From Struthio camelus (Eukaryota > Chordata > Aves > Struthioniformes > Struthionidae): a DNA stretch of 64,000 nucleotides. Under the pieces are notes generated by a model. That model saw only the letters and a list, made by a program, of their open reading frames with translations, ran no database searches and was not told where the DNA came from. The position numbers were made by a program, and so were the translations under genes. The stretch is from positions 70,610,487 to 70,674,486 of the forward strand of contig NC_090942.1 in assembly GCF_040807025.1 (NCBI RefSeq). Reading direction: 5' to 3'. Below, in pieces: positions 12,136 through 35,233 of the stretch (positions within the stretch are counted from its first letter, which is position 1; each line of letters begins with the position of its first letter).

Positions 12136-12898
12136 GGAATTACCACCCTGGAAAAGGGGAGGAAAACTGGTACCAATTAATCACCTGGCCATCTCCTGAA
12201 TGGCAGGCCATGGTCCTGCTGAAGTGTCACTTGCCTCTCAGCCCCTAGCTAGTTTAAGCCATTTAAAGGCTGCGTAGGATGGTTGTTCTCCTGCCGTGGG
12301 CTGGATACATCCACATGCGCCCCTGTGAGGTGCAGTACCAGCCCTGTGGTTGCCCACGTGTGACGCAAGGGCCGCCACAGCTGCCTGGCAGTGCCGGGAG
12401 CCAGAGGAAGTCACGGTCTTGCCCCGTCCTGTCTCCTCGAGAGCGCAGGTGGGATGGCTTGGGGGGATCGCTGCCCTCGGACACCCTGGCGCTCGTCAGC
12501 TGGTCTGCACAGGGAGCCTGAAGGGCTCTTTCCCACTGCCGTGGCCCAAGCAATGGGGACCAGCCTGATGCCAACCCCACGTGGCTGCCCGGCCACTCAT
12601 GTAGAAAGGCCGACCTGTTTCCAGCCCAGCCGGCCCTCTGGTGTGCGCAGCCATCGCTCCCAGTTGTCATGCGTAGCTGGCAGCTAACGAGAATACAAGA
12701 TGAAAAAGGCATGATGAGTAAAGAGCAATAAAAACGATCAGAGGCAGGGAGATATGTTAGTGATCTATTAAATAAGGAACAGAGAGAAGCCAGATGGTTG
12801 CTCCAATTTACTTTATACCTCCAGATGACTTAGCAAGGGGGTCACTTAGTGGAACTGAGAGACAAATGGTTCAGAGAGGCTGCAAGCAAACATTTTTT

Positions 12899-13066
12899 TC
12901 ACAGAATCACAGACTCACAGAATGGTTGAGGTTGGAAGGGACCTCTGGAGATCATCTAGTCCGACCTCCCTGCTCAAGCAGGGACATCTAGAGCATATTT
13001 CCCAGGATCACATCCAGACGGGTTTTGAATATCTCCAGGGAAGGAGACTCCACCACCTCTCCTTTT
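12899..13066 (-). mobile_element. CR1 non-LTR retroposon, 3' fragment
   Basis: The plus strand reads the antisense of a CR1 3' end: CACAGAATCACAGAC, then GGTTGGAAGGGACCTCTGG, AGATCATCTAGTCC and a stretch ending GACTCCACCACCTCT. About 165 bp remain, so it is 5'-truncated as most CR1 copies are. There is a small internal duplication of the terminal ACAGAATCACAGACTCACAGAA. Confidence 0.9.
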
Positions 13067-13721
13067 TTTTTGCCTCCCTGCGGCGCCCACGAGCGTCCGT
13101 GGAACTCCGTGCGGCAGGACGGTATCGGCAAAGCCGGCGTAATGCCATTTGCAATTGCTTTTAGAGGTTAGTACCGGTATCTGAATTGCAGCAGTATTTG
13201 CAGCTGCTCTGGGATAAAAATAGCAAAAGTGCAAAGATTTTTTAGACCGTAAGTGAGGAAGCGACCATCGCTCTGAGTCAGCAGTGACTTCCCCTGGCCC
13301 AACGCAGCAGAGCTGCCTCTGTGTAGGTTGTTGCTGCAGGCAGGAAGTCGGCGACCCGAGGCGTTAACCAATTTGGATGTGCCCATCCCGAAACTGCAGT
13401 GCCGCTGCGGGCGCAGGAGACCTCGCTGCTCTGCCGGTGTTTCTCCTCCTACGGACCATTCCCATGATAGGGACTTCTCTTACCCCCAACAAACATTCAG
13501 GGGCTATCAGAGGGCCCCATGCATTTGTCGCAGGAGCCCTTCCCATTAACCCAAATTTATCATTGCTTAGTGCTCGCTCTGCTTTATCCTGAGCGTGGGA
13601 AGGGCCGTGAGTGCTGATGCCGCCATTCACCGGCTCTGGGCCAGCCACAGCATTCCCCACCCCCCCCCACCATCCATGTAGACCATCACCAGCTGAGACC
13701 ACACACTCTTGCTGCATGAAA

Positions 13722-13723
13722 TT

Positions 13724-13760
<37 letters not shown>

Positions 13761-13800
13761 CGAGAGAGTGAGCGCGAGAGCATGCGTGTGTGTTGGGTTT
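13722..13800. repeat. (TG)n(AG)n compound microsatellite
   Basis: A TG run is followed by GAGAGA with CG interruptions and then by GCGTGTGTG. Confidence 0.95.
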
Positions 13801-14035
13801 CCCTTCCCTTTTGTTGAACTCGCTGGGCTACATCAAAAGTGTGTGCGCAGTTGGGGGGGGGGGGTTTCAACACCCTTCATGGTGCGAATTAACCCTTCAT
13901 TCGCCTTATTTAGGAAAGGCTGTGGAGCAATGCTGGTCATACCAGAGAGCACACTCAAGCTGGCAAGCAGCGATCTCTTCTGGCCGCTGTTCTCATAGGT
14001 ATGTGTAAATAACCACATGTGGCTGCATGTGTGTT

Positions 14036-14188
14036 GGTGTATATATAAATGTGTGTGTGTGTGTGTATATATATATTTATATATCTGTCTGTTTGTATGT
14101 ATATATGTGCATATATATATATATACACACACAGAGAGAGAGAGAGATTAAATAGATAGATAGATCGATGTGTGTGTGTGTGTGCGTG

Positions 14189-14243
<55 letters not shown>

Positions 14244-14245
14244 AT
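14036..14245. repeat. Compound microsatellite (TG)n(TA)n(CA)n(GA)n(GATA)n(TG)n
   Basis: About 200 bp of changing simple repeats: TG, TATATA, ATATATATACACACAC, AGAGAGAG, ATAGATAGATAGAT, then more than 70 bp of nearly pure TG (14169-14241). Confidence 0.97.
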
Positions 14246-14249
14246 ATAT

Positions 14250-17200
14250 GTGTTGTGCAGCTGGTGTGTAGGTATCTGTGAGGTATCTAGTTTCTGGAGT
14301 TTGTGGATCCAGCAGTATCTATCTCAGGAAGTTTGTCTGCCCTTGGCAATCATCTGATTTTTTTTTTTGACCAAGGAAATATTGGTATATTTAAGAAAAG
14401 CATGAAATAGTACCCCAGCTCCAGTTAATAAAAACCCTCACAGCATTTTTTTGAGCTTCACAACTTAAAGCTGATCACCAGCTGCAGTGAGAAGGCAGTT
14501 TCTTTTTGTGATACAGAATATCAGGACCATGTCAGGATTTTTTTTTTTTTTGTGCCCACAAACAGCAGAGGCCACTGTTGCAGGCCATGTCCTAGAATAA
14601 AGGCAGCCTTGGTCTGGTGCACACCAGTGGGAGCGTGCGCTTGGAGGAAGGAGCAGGGGAGCAGCCCTGCGAGTGCCCTGAGCTGTGTGGTGCTGCAAGC
14701 TGCACTGGGAATGCGGCATCTCTGCAGCCGGCCATGCCAGTGTGTGTGTGTCTCTGCAGGGCCATGTCCCACGGTGCTCCCTGTCCTGCAGCGTCTGAGC
14801 TGTCCTCCACAAGAAGTCACAGATGGCAGAGAGGGACGGTACCTGGCAGCTGAGTCAGGGCTTGTCCCCTGCTGCTTGTCCCCCGAAGGTGCTGGAAATT
14901 CAGCTTCAGGCTCCTAGAAGCTCGGGTGAGGCCTCCTGCTTTGGACTGGGAGGCGTGAAGGGAGGGCCAGGCTGCTGCTTGGGGCTGTCACAAATTCCTC
15001 TGGTGCAGGGATCCAGCCCTCAATAAGCCCTTTGTGTCCCAGTGAGGTCTCTGCAGTCCTCCCTCGCTCCCAGGGCCTGAGGGCAGCGGCAGCGGGCAGG
15101 GATGGCTGGGAAAGGACCCAGGCAGCCGCGGAAAGGAGCCTCCAGGCTCCTGCTGTCCCAGCCCTGGCAAGCGATGCTACAATTTGCTTTCAAAGTGTTT
15201 GCAGTTGAGAGCAAAACCCCTGGGTGGAAGCGTGGGATGAGTGGCTGTACTTTAACTGCTCAACATTGTGCACATGTGGGAAAATACTCCTAATTTCATG
15301 TTTAGCCAGAGTAATAATATGCCTCTGCTCCCACTCTGGAGTTGTGTTGGGACTAACTTCCAGCGCTTAGCTGCTGCTCATGACCAGTGAGGGGACCCAC
15401 AGCCCTTCTGGAGCCCCTGAGGGGAAAGCACCGGCCCTTCTCCAGCCGATGTGCCAAGAAGGCTCTGTCTGCAGCAGGCCCCAGCACAGGGCTGCTGTGA
15501 CCTTCTGTCTAAAAGGGACACTTGCTAGGAGAAAGATGTTAAAATCCCACTCCAGGCAACAGTCAGCAAGCAAGGGGAGATATAACCCTGCTTATACACA
15601 GGGCTGAAGAACCAACGTGGGCTGCCAGCATCCCACTGCAAGAGAAACTGAGAGTTTCCAGCACACACCGGTGTTGGTTTGGTTTGTAATCCTCGTGCCT
15701 CCGGTACCTCCTGACTGCAGCATGTATTCCCACAGGAGCTGCACTCCAAGCAGAGGGAAGCTGGATCAAAAAAGTGGCAGAAGAGTTAGCCAGGGGCCAG
15801 GATGACTCGGCAAGGTACTGCATGGTTGCTCTTGTCAGCTTGTTTTTTTTTTTCTATGCCTCAGTTTCCCCATCTGTACAGGTAGGTTAGGAAAGTGATG
15901 ACAACCTCTGTTGGAAAATGCTTTGACAAAGCTAACGCTGTGGAGAGGGACAAGTCCCTTAAGTATCAGAGGCTCATGCTATAAAGGTGCTCAAGAACCA
16001 ATGTCCTCCCCCTCCCTCTACTTGTAAACAGAGTCTGTAAAGACTTCCAAAGTCTTTTATTTGAAAAATATGGATGTTTCTGCACTGGCAGATGGTAGGT
16101 AGAAATCCATGATCCTGGACAGTCACAGCGTTTGCAGCTGGTGCTATGCCCGGTATGAAGGCTGTGCAGTCACCTGGTCCTTAGGTAGGCGATGTGCAGG
16201 CCAGAGATTGGCTGGAAAAAGGAGCTGGTTGCATGCAAACGCTCTTCGGCCCAGGATGAAAACAGGGCCTCTGGAAACGCTAGGAAGGTCCTTAACAGTT
16301 TTACTACATAAATTGAGTCTTTCACAACACATGGGGCTCAAGCTACCTAAAGCAAGATGGGTATGATTCCAATAGCGTAACACAGGCTGCGAAACACCAT
16401 TTGTTTGTTGCATTTCAGTATGATTTTTAACCTGAAAATGCCCTTTACAGGTATTTCTCCTATTTTATCTAACATAAAACCAAAGAAGTAGCATAGGATC
16501 CTCTTGAAGAGGTGTCCAGGAAGACAGACGTGGGTTTTCCTAGCCAGCTCTACCTTGGCTGAGAATGGCAGGAACTTCCCAGCCCTGGAAGGGCCTTCTT
16601 GTCACAGCCTGTTCCCTGCAAGCACGTCTTGAGATGCAGGATAGGGGCTCCCCCTTGTCTCTCCCGCACCTCTGAGCTGACTGTATCAAATGGCAGACGT
16701 AGCCAAACCACGCAGCAGTCTGTCTGGGCTCTAGCTCAAGGCTACACACCTTTTGCCAAACTACTTTACAGCAGTCTCAAATCTTCACTCCTCAGAAGAG
16801 CAGCGCAGAGTTCACTTAACCAAGGAACGTTCTTTGGCTTGAATTTTCCTATGGGGTAGTTCTCTTTTATTTCCAAATTTTTATTTTTGTCCTTTCACTG
16901 CAGTTTCTTTAGAATTAAACAAATGGATAAATTTTCTCTTAACACTCCCAGACTACTTTAGTACGTAGTATGCATGCTCTGGATCTACAGAGATATCTCC
17001 AGCCTCCTTTTGATGCATATATTGCCCTGTCTAAGGTATTATCTAACACCCTTCTTCTTGTTTTCCAACAGGGATTGTATTTTTCTATTTTTGCCCACTA
17101 ATTGCTAATATCATCAGTCAGGACAGAGGCATACCACACGCAAGGTCCCCCTCTTCTTTTAGCTTGTCTCTGGCTGTGCAATGTGACTTGTGACCTACCC

Positions 17201-20200
17201 TGGATGGCAGGCGTCCAAAGGCACATAGCCAGGCTTTTGTCGGATTCAGCTACAGACTTGGCCTGCCTCAGGCGCAGGCACCGAGTCCTCCATGCTGGCG
17301 CCCTAAGAGCTGGGGGAAGCACCTCAGCGACCGACCAAAGACAAGGAACAGGACCAGATCCAGGACAGCCCTTCTCACCTATCCCTGAGCACATTTTTTT
17401 CCTCTCTTCCTCCCTCTTCTCTCAGACTTTCATCCGTCTGCTAGAGATCTCTAAGGCCTCTGGCTTTCAAGCCCCACTGTTAACATCTCAGGCAATCGAT
17501 GGCAACATCCTTGTGTTAGAGGCTTCCTCACACAGCAGCAACACGCAACCTCCCTCATGCGCACCCCCACAGCAGACTTGCAATGCTTTTAAACAAGACT
17601 TGGCTGTGTTTTCTTCTGAGACTGGCTCCGAGAAGGGACCTGAGCACTTAAGACTTTAATAGCCTCCCTAAACACTGCCTTTCCGTACCAGTTCTCTGAT
17701 CAGTAGCACTCACTCACTGACAGCCAGCTCAGAGTTTCCTTTCAGAAGTTATAGCTCTATCAACCATTACTGGCTTAATAAAGGTATTGAAGCTTCAGTT
17801 CTCAGATGCTTTCTGGCTGTTTTCTTCTAGCCTTTCTCTCACCTTGACACTTGCGTGCACCTCTAGGGATCATTCCAACAGCATGTGTCGCTCTGATTAA
17901 TGCTAATACCTCTCCGTGTGAAAATTCAGTACTAAAAACAGGGTTGTGACTCACATGTGCAGTAACATTTCAAGTCCTCTACTGATCACTTAGTGTCAAA
18001 TCAGCTCCTCAATTTTCCACAGGCCAACTGTGCAGAACAAGTGGGGCATTATCTATTTCCCCGACTCCTTTTCCAGCACTAGACAGAACCAACTCTACGC
18101 TCTCCGTTAATTTGTGTTGCCTGCCTCTACTACCACAACTTAATTCTTTTATGTTATTTAATGCCTCCTTTGTTCTCCTCTGTCCAGTCCCTTTCTTAAT
18201 GTGCTGGTCTGGCTGAAGGTTTGTCTATTACACCCACCTGAAGTAGGCTGCATGCTTATACAAAGACGGATAAAGATCAATATCCTCATTGATTTGCCCT
18301 AGGTCATCAGGTGAATCAGTAAGAAAACAGAAATTGTGCATCCTAATTTATTTGCTTAAGTCAGCAGTACAAACAGTAAAATGGTGCTGCAACAACACTC
18401 TAGCAAGGAATTGTGAAATCCTCCTAAAAAGGTTCCTTTTGTTTCACATCTTTTACTTCTAAAAAGCTGTCTTCCAATGCTGAACAGAGGCCTGGGCGAA
18501 GACACAGCAAGTTCACTAACTATATTCAGTGAGCCTGGATTGCATATTCCACTTTTTCCCTGCATCTCTAAGGTAATAAGAGTTGGTAACAGCCCCTAGT
18601 ACCTGGGATGAAAGGTAAGGGTGTTCCAGGTAATCCAGACACCATTTCTATGTAATTATATTCTTTCATCTGGTTGCCCCTAGGAGTAAAACTGATCAGT
18701 GCTTTCTTGCAAGGAATTGCTGGTCCAAGAGGGCATTCCTGTCACAGGTGACGGGCTCAAGCTGAAAAGGTCTGCAGTTCAACCAATCAACTGAATAAGC
18801 AATAGTGCTTTGGTTAGCTCGCGTGGACAGGATACTAAACCACTGGTCTGAGACGTCAGATGAGATACAGATGAACTGTTCAGACCACTTCTTACAGTCT
18901 CTGCTGCTCTGAGACTCTGCTGCTCAAGTGATTAATTAACAAACAACATCCTCCCCCAGACTGAAAGCATTCTTGAGGCCACTATTTTCTGTATGCGAGT
19001 CAGGATGACAGAGGGTATTTCCTCCTCTTTCCTGCACACTTCAAAAGACGTGTTCATAAAATGAACAGAGGAAAGAATATAGTAATTAGCAACTCCAGTA
19101 TGCTCCACTGAGCTCCACTGTCAAACACTTTATTACTTTTTATTTTGCATTTCAAAAATATTCAAGAAGTGGATTTGTACAGGTCTTTCTAACTTCAAGA
19201 AGGGAGCAAACCATCAGACCCTGTATGAAGAATCCCTCTGACACAGCCAAGCATGCTTCTGTTATTGATATTGGAGAAAGTCTTGATAACTTCTAATGCA
19301 AATATTTTCTAAATGAAACCTACCCGAAGATTATACTGTAACATTGCCCATCACTGCAAAATCAGCTTCAACAGAAACAAATCAAGCCGTTTGTCTCTTC
19401 CTTACCCTGCTTTTTAGCTTATTCTGACTGTGACTTAGTATAAAGCATGTAGACAATTGCCCGTATCAGTTTTCCAAGTGAAGCAGTAGCACAAGCATCT
19501 GATCTTATGACTTGCATGAAGTCTTCTCAGTGCTTACTGCCCAAAGATAGTAATTCCCTCGTCTTTCCCCTCTATTTTATTCCCAGACAGTGCACTCTAC
19601 TTCAGCATTTAGATTTCCTGTACCTAACCCCAGCCACAGAGACAATAAGGGCCCAGATAAGTTCAGCTGCATTTTCAAAGCACTGACAGATAACTAGATG
19701 AGTTGGATGAAACTATCAGAAAAGACTGCAACAAACCTGCTCCAAAAAGCACTATTTAAACCAAGACACAACACAGATAAACATGCACACATGAAGGCTT
19801 TTCCTTCACTACAGATACGTCACAATACCAGAGCCCAGCATATAGTCAGGGAGCTAGATCACCGACAGGTGCAATGATGGAGGCTGTAATGGTTATTTCT
19901 AGTCTAGAATGAGTAGAACATTAATCTGATACATTTGTTGTCCAGTCATAAAACAATCTATTGAAAAGCAAAGTACTAAAAGAATAAATACCATACCATC
20001 TACGTAGAAAGCAAGAACTGGATACCAAAATACAAAAGAGAAGAGCAGTTAAAAAAAACAAAAAACAAAAAACCCACACACTTGCTAAACTTTCTTATTT
20101 TGTAAGAGGGAATTGAAAGCATTTCTTTTAGAAATGGAGATTAAGTTACGTGGGATTTGAGATTTCCTTGGCAGTTAAATCTCCATTTTAGACACAGGAG

Positions 20201-21065
20201 CCAGTGAAAGGTTTATCTCACATTTAGAGGAAAGGGCCTCAGGTTAAAAACCCTACATAATGCAGCGTTGCTACAAGTAACAGCAAGTATTGAAGTAAGT
20301 GGCAAGTATTCTTCATAGCACAATGTAAAATTCCAGCTGTTCTTGAATCAGTGTGGTACTTAAGAGATCATGACTGTAAAACATGCTCAAGCACTAATTC
20401 ATCTGAACAGTTTCGTATTTCCCTGAAAAAAAATCTTAGAATCGAGCACTATGTGAAGCTACAGGTATTCTGGCAGTGAGTTACACCGTGGAAAGTCACC
20501 TCAAGAATTTCTCCCCCCTTTGCCACATAAGGTAGAGACAATACTCGTTACACTTAAGGAGGAGTAAATGTTTGTAAATCTTAACAGATTAGGTGGTGAA
20601 GATGAATGCATTACTTAAACTTTAAGCTGTTAAAGGTTCACAAGAAAAGAGAATAGCTGCACAGGCAGCTGTTGCTCCTCAAGTCCTGAAATGCAATTAC
20701 TAAAGCAGTATGGTTTGGATCTCCTGCACAGAAGCAGTGAACTTACAATGGAGATATAACAACAAATATAATCCATTTTAAGTAGTACAGCTGCGTTACT
20801 CTAACTCTGTCTTGTGAAAGACGACTGAGGGGTTAAATAGCAAAGCTACTGACTCATTTTAAGGAAGAATGAAGTTCATCCTAGAGTCCCTTACTCAAAG
20901 TGCTAACCTATCCAACATAACTCAAGCAAATAGCAATGATAGTACTCCATCCACTTGAATTCTACCTTCGCAGAACAGTTGTTACACAAAACCCACAAGT
21001 AGCAAGTCCTTATACACACAAGCCCATTCTTCAAGATTGCTGCCCACCACCCAGAGGGAAACTAC
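14250..21065. other. Intergenic region downstream of ATP6V1E1
   Basis: Unique sequence that becomes more AT-rich after about 16 kb. Besides the MIR-like fragment at 15850 and a weak inverted repeat at 20128-20191, I see no gene. In human the next gene here is SLC25A18; no mitochondrial-carrier signature (P-x-[DE]-x-x-[KR]-x-[KR]) in an exon-like context was found. Confidence 0.55.
15850..15990 (+). mobile_element. MIR/CORE-SINE-like fragment
   Basis: CTATGCCTCAGTTTCCCCAT followed by CTGTA is a near match to the conserved stretch of MIR-type SINEs (GTGCCTCAGTTTCC-CATCTGTAAAATGGGG). Similarity fades after about 15885. A T-run precedes it. Confidence 0.55.
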
Positions 21066-21069
21066 GGAG

Positions 21070-21629
21070 AACTCCATACACACACGCTTTTTTATTTTAA
21101 TAAATAAAGTTTTACAGGCTCAGGCTTTTTTTTTTTTTAAATCACATATACAGAACAGAAAACTCTGCCTGACCAAGTAACATGAATTAAACAATTAACC
21201 CTGGGAAGGAATGCACGCCCCCTATAACACTGAAGACTTTAATTGGAAAGGGATGTCCCACGGGCAGCATAGCAATTTAGACAGTTTCACAGATTAGACA
21301 ACTTGAGAGAGATGTGGCCAAAGCAAAGAGTGATCCCAAATGGACCACTTGTCTTTATAGCACCACAGCAGTGCAAGAAAAGCCAAGAGCCCAAATCCTC
21401 CACTTTCTAGTGTCACTTCTGGATGAGTACGTATGTCTTCACATCCTTTTAGCAATACATTCTAACCACAAGTGGAGAGGCTAAGCACAGCAGGTATGCA
21501 AAATTATTCCACTGAAGGACAGATATTGGATGACACAGTAATGTTACATTTCAAGATTTTAAATTACCAGATGCTTTTGCATCCCTTCAGTATGGCAGTG
21601 GAAGAGATTCCACCTTCTCTCATAGAGGT
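21070..21629 (-). other. ATP6V1E1: ATP6V1E1 3' untranslated region (end inferred)
   Basis: About 560 nt run from the stop codon to just past the first good AATAAA hexamer on the minus strand. This length is close to what I would expect for the mammalian gene. The exact cleavage site is inferred from the hexamer, not seen. Confidence 0.7.
21091..21096 (-). terminator. ATP6V1E1: Polyadenylation signal AATAAA of ATP6V1E1
   Basis: TTTATT on the plus strand reads AATAAA on the minus strand, about 535 nt after the stop codon. Another A/T-rich near match overlaps at 21097-21108. Cleavage would fall near 21065-21080. Confidence 0.65.
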
Positions 21630-32973
<11,344 letters not shown>

Positions 32974-33240
32974 GATGACAGCAGCGGCGGCGGCGGCGGA
33001 GGCTCAAGGCAGACGGTTACGGCCGTTGGCGACCACGAGCGGAATCAAATCCGGTTCGGGTCACAGCAGTTGCTGCAGCCGTTGCGTCACTCAGCTCCGC
33101 CCCCATCTCCTCCCGGCCAATAGGAACCCGGGCGCCGGCGTGGTGTCACGGGGGCGGGGTGGTCCGTTGTGCCCCAGGCTGCCATCTTGTGGCGGTCGGG
33201 GGTGGCGGGGGCGGCCCGCGGCTTTTATTGGGTTTGTTTT
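32974..33240 (-). promoter_or_regulatory. ATP6V1E1: ATP6V1E1 5'UTR and TATA-less CpG promoter
   Basis: GC-rich, CpG-dense sequence upstream of the start codon. It holds a (GGC)n tract in the 5'UTR (about 32980-33000), GC boxes at 33097-33104 and 33151-33159, a CCAAT box at 33117-33121 (plus orientation) and a YY1-like site (AAGATGGC on the minus strand) near 33181-33190. There is no TATA box. This fits a housekeeping V-ATPase promoter; the start site itself is not determined. Confidence 0.7.
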
Positions 33241-33687
33241 CAGCTTTTTGCAGCCGCGGGAGGAGAGCTGTGAAGCCCAGCAGCGTTTTTGCCGAAAAGG
33301 ACAAAATCCAACAGGTTGCCAAGATAAGCCCCCAGCGCGGGTGGTCTGTGCGAGGGTCTTCCTTGGCACCGCGCTGAGCCTGTGGCGCCCCTGAGAGTGA
33401 CTTTAAATCATGCAGCTGGACCCAGCTGACTTCTACCGGCCGTGATCCTCACGGTTGTCGGGAATACGGCATGGAGACGTGCCGCCTTGCCTTGGGGGTT
33501 CAGGCTTTGGGCTCCTCGTCTCCCTCCCCACCTGCAGTATGCTCTTCTCTGGTACCCAGGCACTCCCAGTGGTAACTGCTGGAGGTGGCAAGGTTTTGGA
33601 GGACAGGCTTAGAGTTACAGTGAACAGTTTAGTAGCACTGTCCGTAGGAGATGAAGCAGTCTTTCCCTTCTAGTTAGCATTTTAAAG

Positions 33688-33900
33688 ACTTGGGTTGGAA
33701 TACTGTGTCCGATTTTGAAAAGATAAGAGCTACTTCCAAAAACAAATCATAATAGTCTTAATTTACAACAAAGAGGATTTAGGTTAAGCGTAAAGAAGAA
33801 CTTGGGCCTTAGAGTAGATTTTTTGGTAATGCTTTAGACTCCTCATCATAGGAAGTTTTGGTATCTCAAGGTCACTTTCAGCTGTCAATTGTATAAGGCT
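33688..33900 (+). mobile_element. Degenerate CR1-like fragment, sense orientation
   Basis: Blocks resemble the CR1 ORF2 end in order: GGAATACTGTGTCCGATTTTG (CR1 consensus is close to GGAATACTGTGTCCAGTTTTG), then GATTTAGGTTAAGCGTAAAGAAGAACTT. The rest is badly eroded. It is an old insertion in the spacer between the two promoters. Confidence 0.5.
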
Positions 33901-34214
33901 GGGAAATACTACTTTTAAAGTCCTACACTTCTTTTTGTGTTTAGATTGGCAGCGTGTGATGAAACTGACTGTTTTTTACACCTGAATGAGATGTGGGGCA
34001 GCATTCAGGAACATGAAGAGTAAAGCACAAGGACACAGGAAACAGCTCACCAAGGGGAGGGAAAAGACTAGACAACAAAAGGGAGGTAGGAGGTCAGGGT
34101 GCAAGTGATTAATTGAGGTCTTGTGATGAGCCACTAAGGTTGACTGTGCTTTTATGATTAACAGTTACAGCATTTTGTTATAGAAATACACTATGAAACT
34201 CAAAACCTCTCTTT

Positions 34215-34229
34215 CCCCCCCCCCCCCCC
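34215..34229 (+). repeat. C15 homopolymer
   Basis: Fifteen C residues between CTTT and GTTTTT in the inter-promoter spacer. Confidence 0.9.
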
Positions 34230-34796
34230 GTTTTTAGTTACCTTCTATCATTTCCTGATCACAAAAAAACGTTCAGGACTATTTTCAAAAGATGCGCTGA
34301 ATTTTCAAGAATTCTGTTCAAGAATTCTGTACATTTCTGTTACATACTCCCATTGTTCCCTGAATGGCGTTATTTTAAGTAATCTTCACAACCTACAGTA
34401 TTATTTATTCTAGCTGACGGGAAGCTTCTACTCCTGTACAATTACCACTGCCTGTACAATTACTGGAAAAACAGAAGCACTCTTTACCAACCAGCTTCAA
34501 AAATGGTATTTGTCATATCCCTGTTTCTTTCTGGCTGGTTTTTATCTCCTTAATTTTTACTATGCCCCCTTTTTTTTCCCTCCTCTCTCAAAAAAACTAG
34601 CTTATCCTTATAGACACAGAAAAATATTGCATACATAAACGTTAACATCTCAGTTACATGACAAGGTAGGGAGTAAAGCCTGCTTTGGTACTTGCGAACA
34701 TCTTGCTTGTTTCCGGGAGGGGGCTGCCGGCGGGGCGAGGGGCGAGGCCGAGAGCGGGGACGCCGGGCGTGACGGGCGGCGGCGCGAGGCGCGCGC

Positions 34797-34804
34797 GTCA
34801 CGTG
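34797..34804. promoter_or_regulatory. CLEAR-like E-box GTCACGTG
   Basis: GTCACGTGCC matches 8 of 10 positions of the CLEAR consensus GTCACGTGAC bound by TFEB/TFE3/MITF, and it is also a USF/MYC-type CACGTG box. It lies about 430 bp upstream of the BCL2L13 exon-1 donor and about 1.8 kb upstream of the ATP6V1E1 start codon. Binding is inferred. Confidence 0.45.
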
Positions 34805-35048
34805 CCGAGCGCGGGAACCCGCCGCCCCGCCCCGCCCCCGCCGCCATGACAGCTACCGAGGCGGAAGCTCCGAGGCCCGCCTCTTCCTGCGGAAGGGGGA
34901 AGTCACGTCGGGAGAGAGCTGTCCTTCCGCATCCTTTTCGCCCCCTCCTTCCCCCCCCCCGCCCCCCCAAATCCCTTCCCCGTCCCGCGGGGTGGGCTGT
35001 GACGTGATGCCCCCTCGCCGTGCCCTCCTCCCCTCCCGCCCCTCCATC

Positions 35049-35075
35049 ATGGCGGCGGCGGCGGCGGCAAATTAG
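35049..35075 (+). CDS. Upstream ORF in BCL2L13 exon 1 (8 codons, poly-Ala)
   Basis: An ATG in good context (ATCATGGCG) is followed by five GCG codons, GCA, AAT and TAG, giving MAAAAAAN. If transcription starts upstream of it, this is a short uORF 5' of the BCL2L13 start codon. The same ATGGCGGC sequence is also a classical YY1 site near start sites, so it may act as DNA rather than as a reading frame. Confidence 0.35.
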   Translation: MAAAAAAN

Positions 35076-35094
35076 GGCAAAGCTCGCACCGCCT

Positions 35095-35115
35095 CGCGCG
35101 CGCGCGCGCGCACGC
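35095..35115. repeat. (CG)8 alternating purine-pyrimidine run
   Basis: A run of CG dinucleotides extended by CACGC lies inside BCL2L13 exon 1. Such runs are the classical sequence for left-handed Z-DNA. Confidence 0.8.
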
Positions 35116-35233
35116 ACCCACCCCCAGCGGACCGACCCGGAGCAGCGCCGCTCCGCGCCCGACCCTCCCTCCCTCCCTCTCTCCTCCTCCTCCTCCCCCC
35201 CGCCCCCCTCTCTCCGCCTCGCGACGCTCTCAG

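Larger units (their letters stand above)
5400..12890. other. GC-rich intergenic or unrecognised region
   Basis: High GC with CpG-richer patches near 7690-8040, 9380-9570, 10480-10960 and 11430-11700, and several long G runs. Many open frames occur on both strands as expected from GC content; none has a recognisable domain or conserved splice structure. A CpG-island promoter of an unseen transcript is possible but unsupported. Confidence 0.5.
33241..34709. other. Spacer between the two divergent promoters
   Basis: Contains the old CR1-like piece (33688-33900), the C15 run and a 13-bp direct duplication TTCAAGAATTCTG at 34304-34329. No coding evidence. Confidence 0.7.
35020..35233 (+). other. 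BCL2L13: BCL2L13 non-coding exon 1 (5' end inferred)
   Basis: The CpG island contains a clear donor, CTCAG|GTGAGA, at 35233/35234, in the right place and orientation to splice to the exon starting at 41092. No long coding frame is needed here. The 5' end is not visible; I place it near the ATGGCGGC element at 35049. A pyrimidine-rich run (35160-35220) precedes the donor. Confidence 0.65.
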
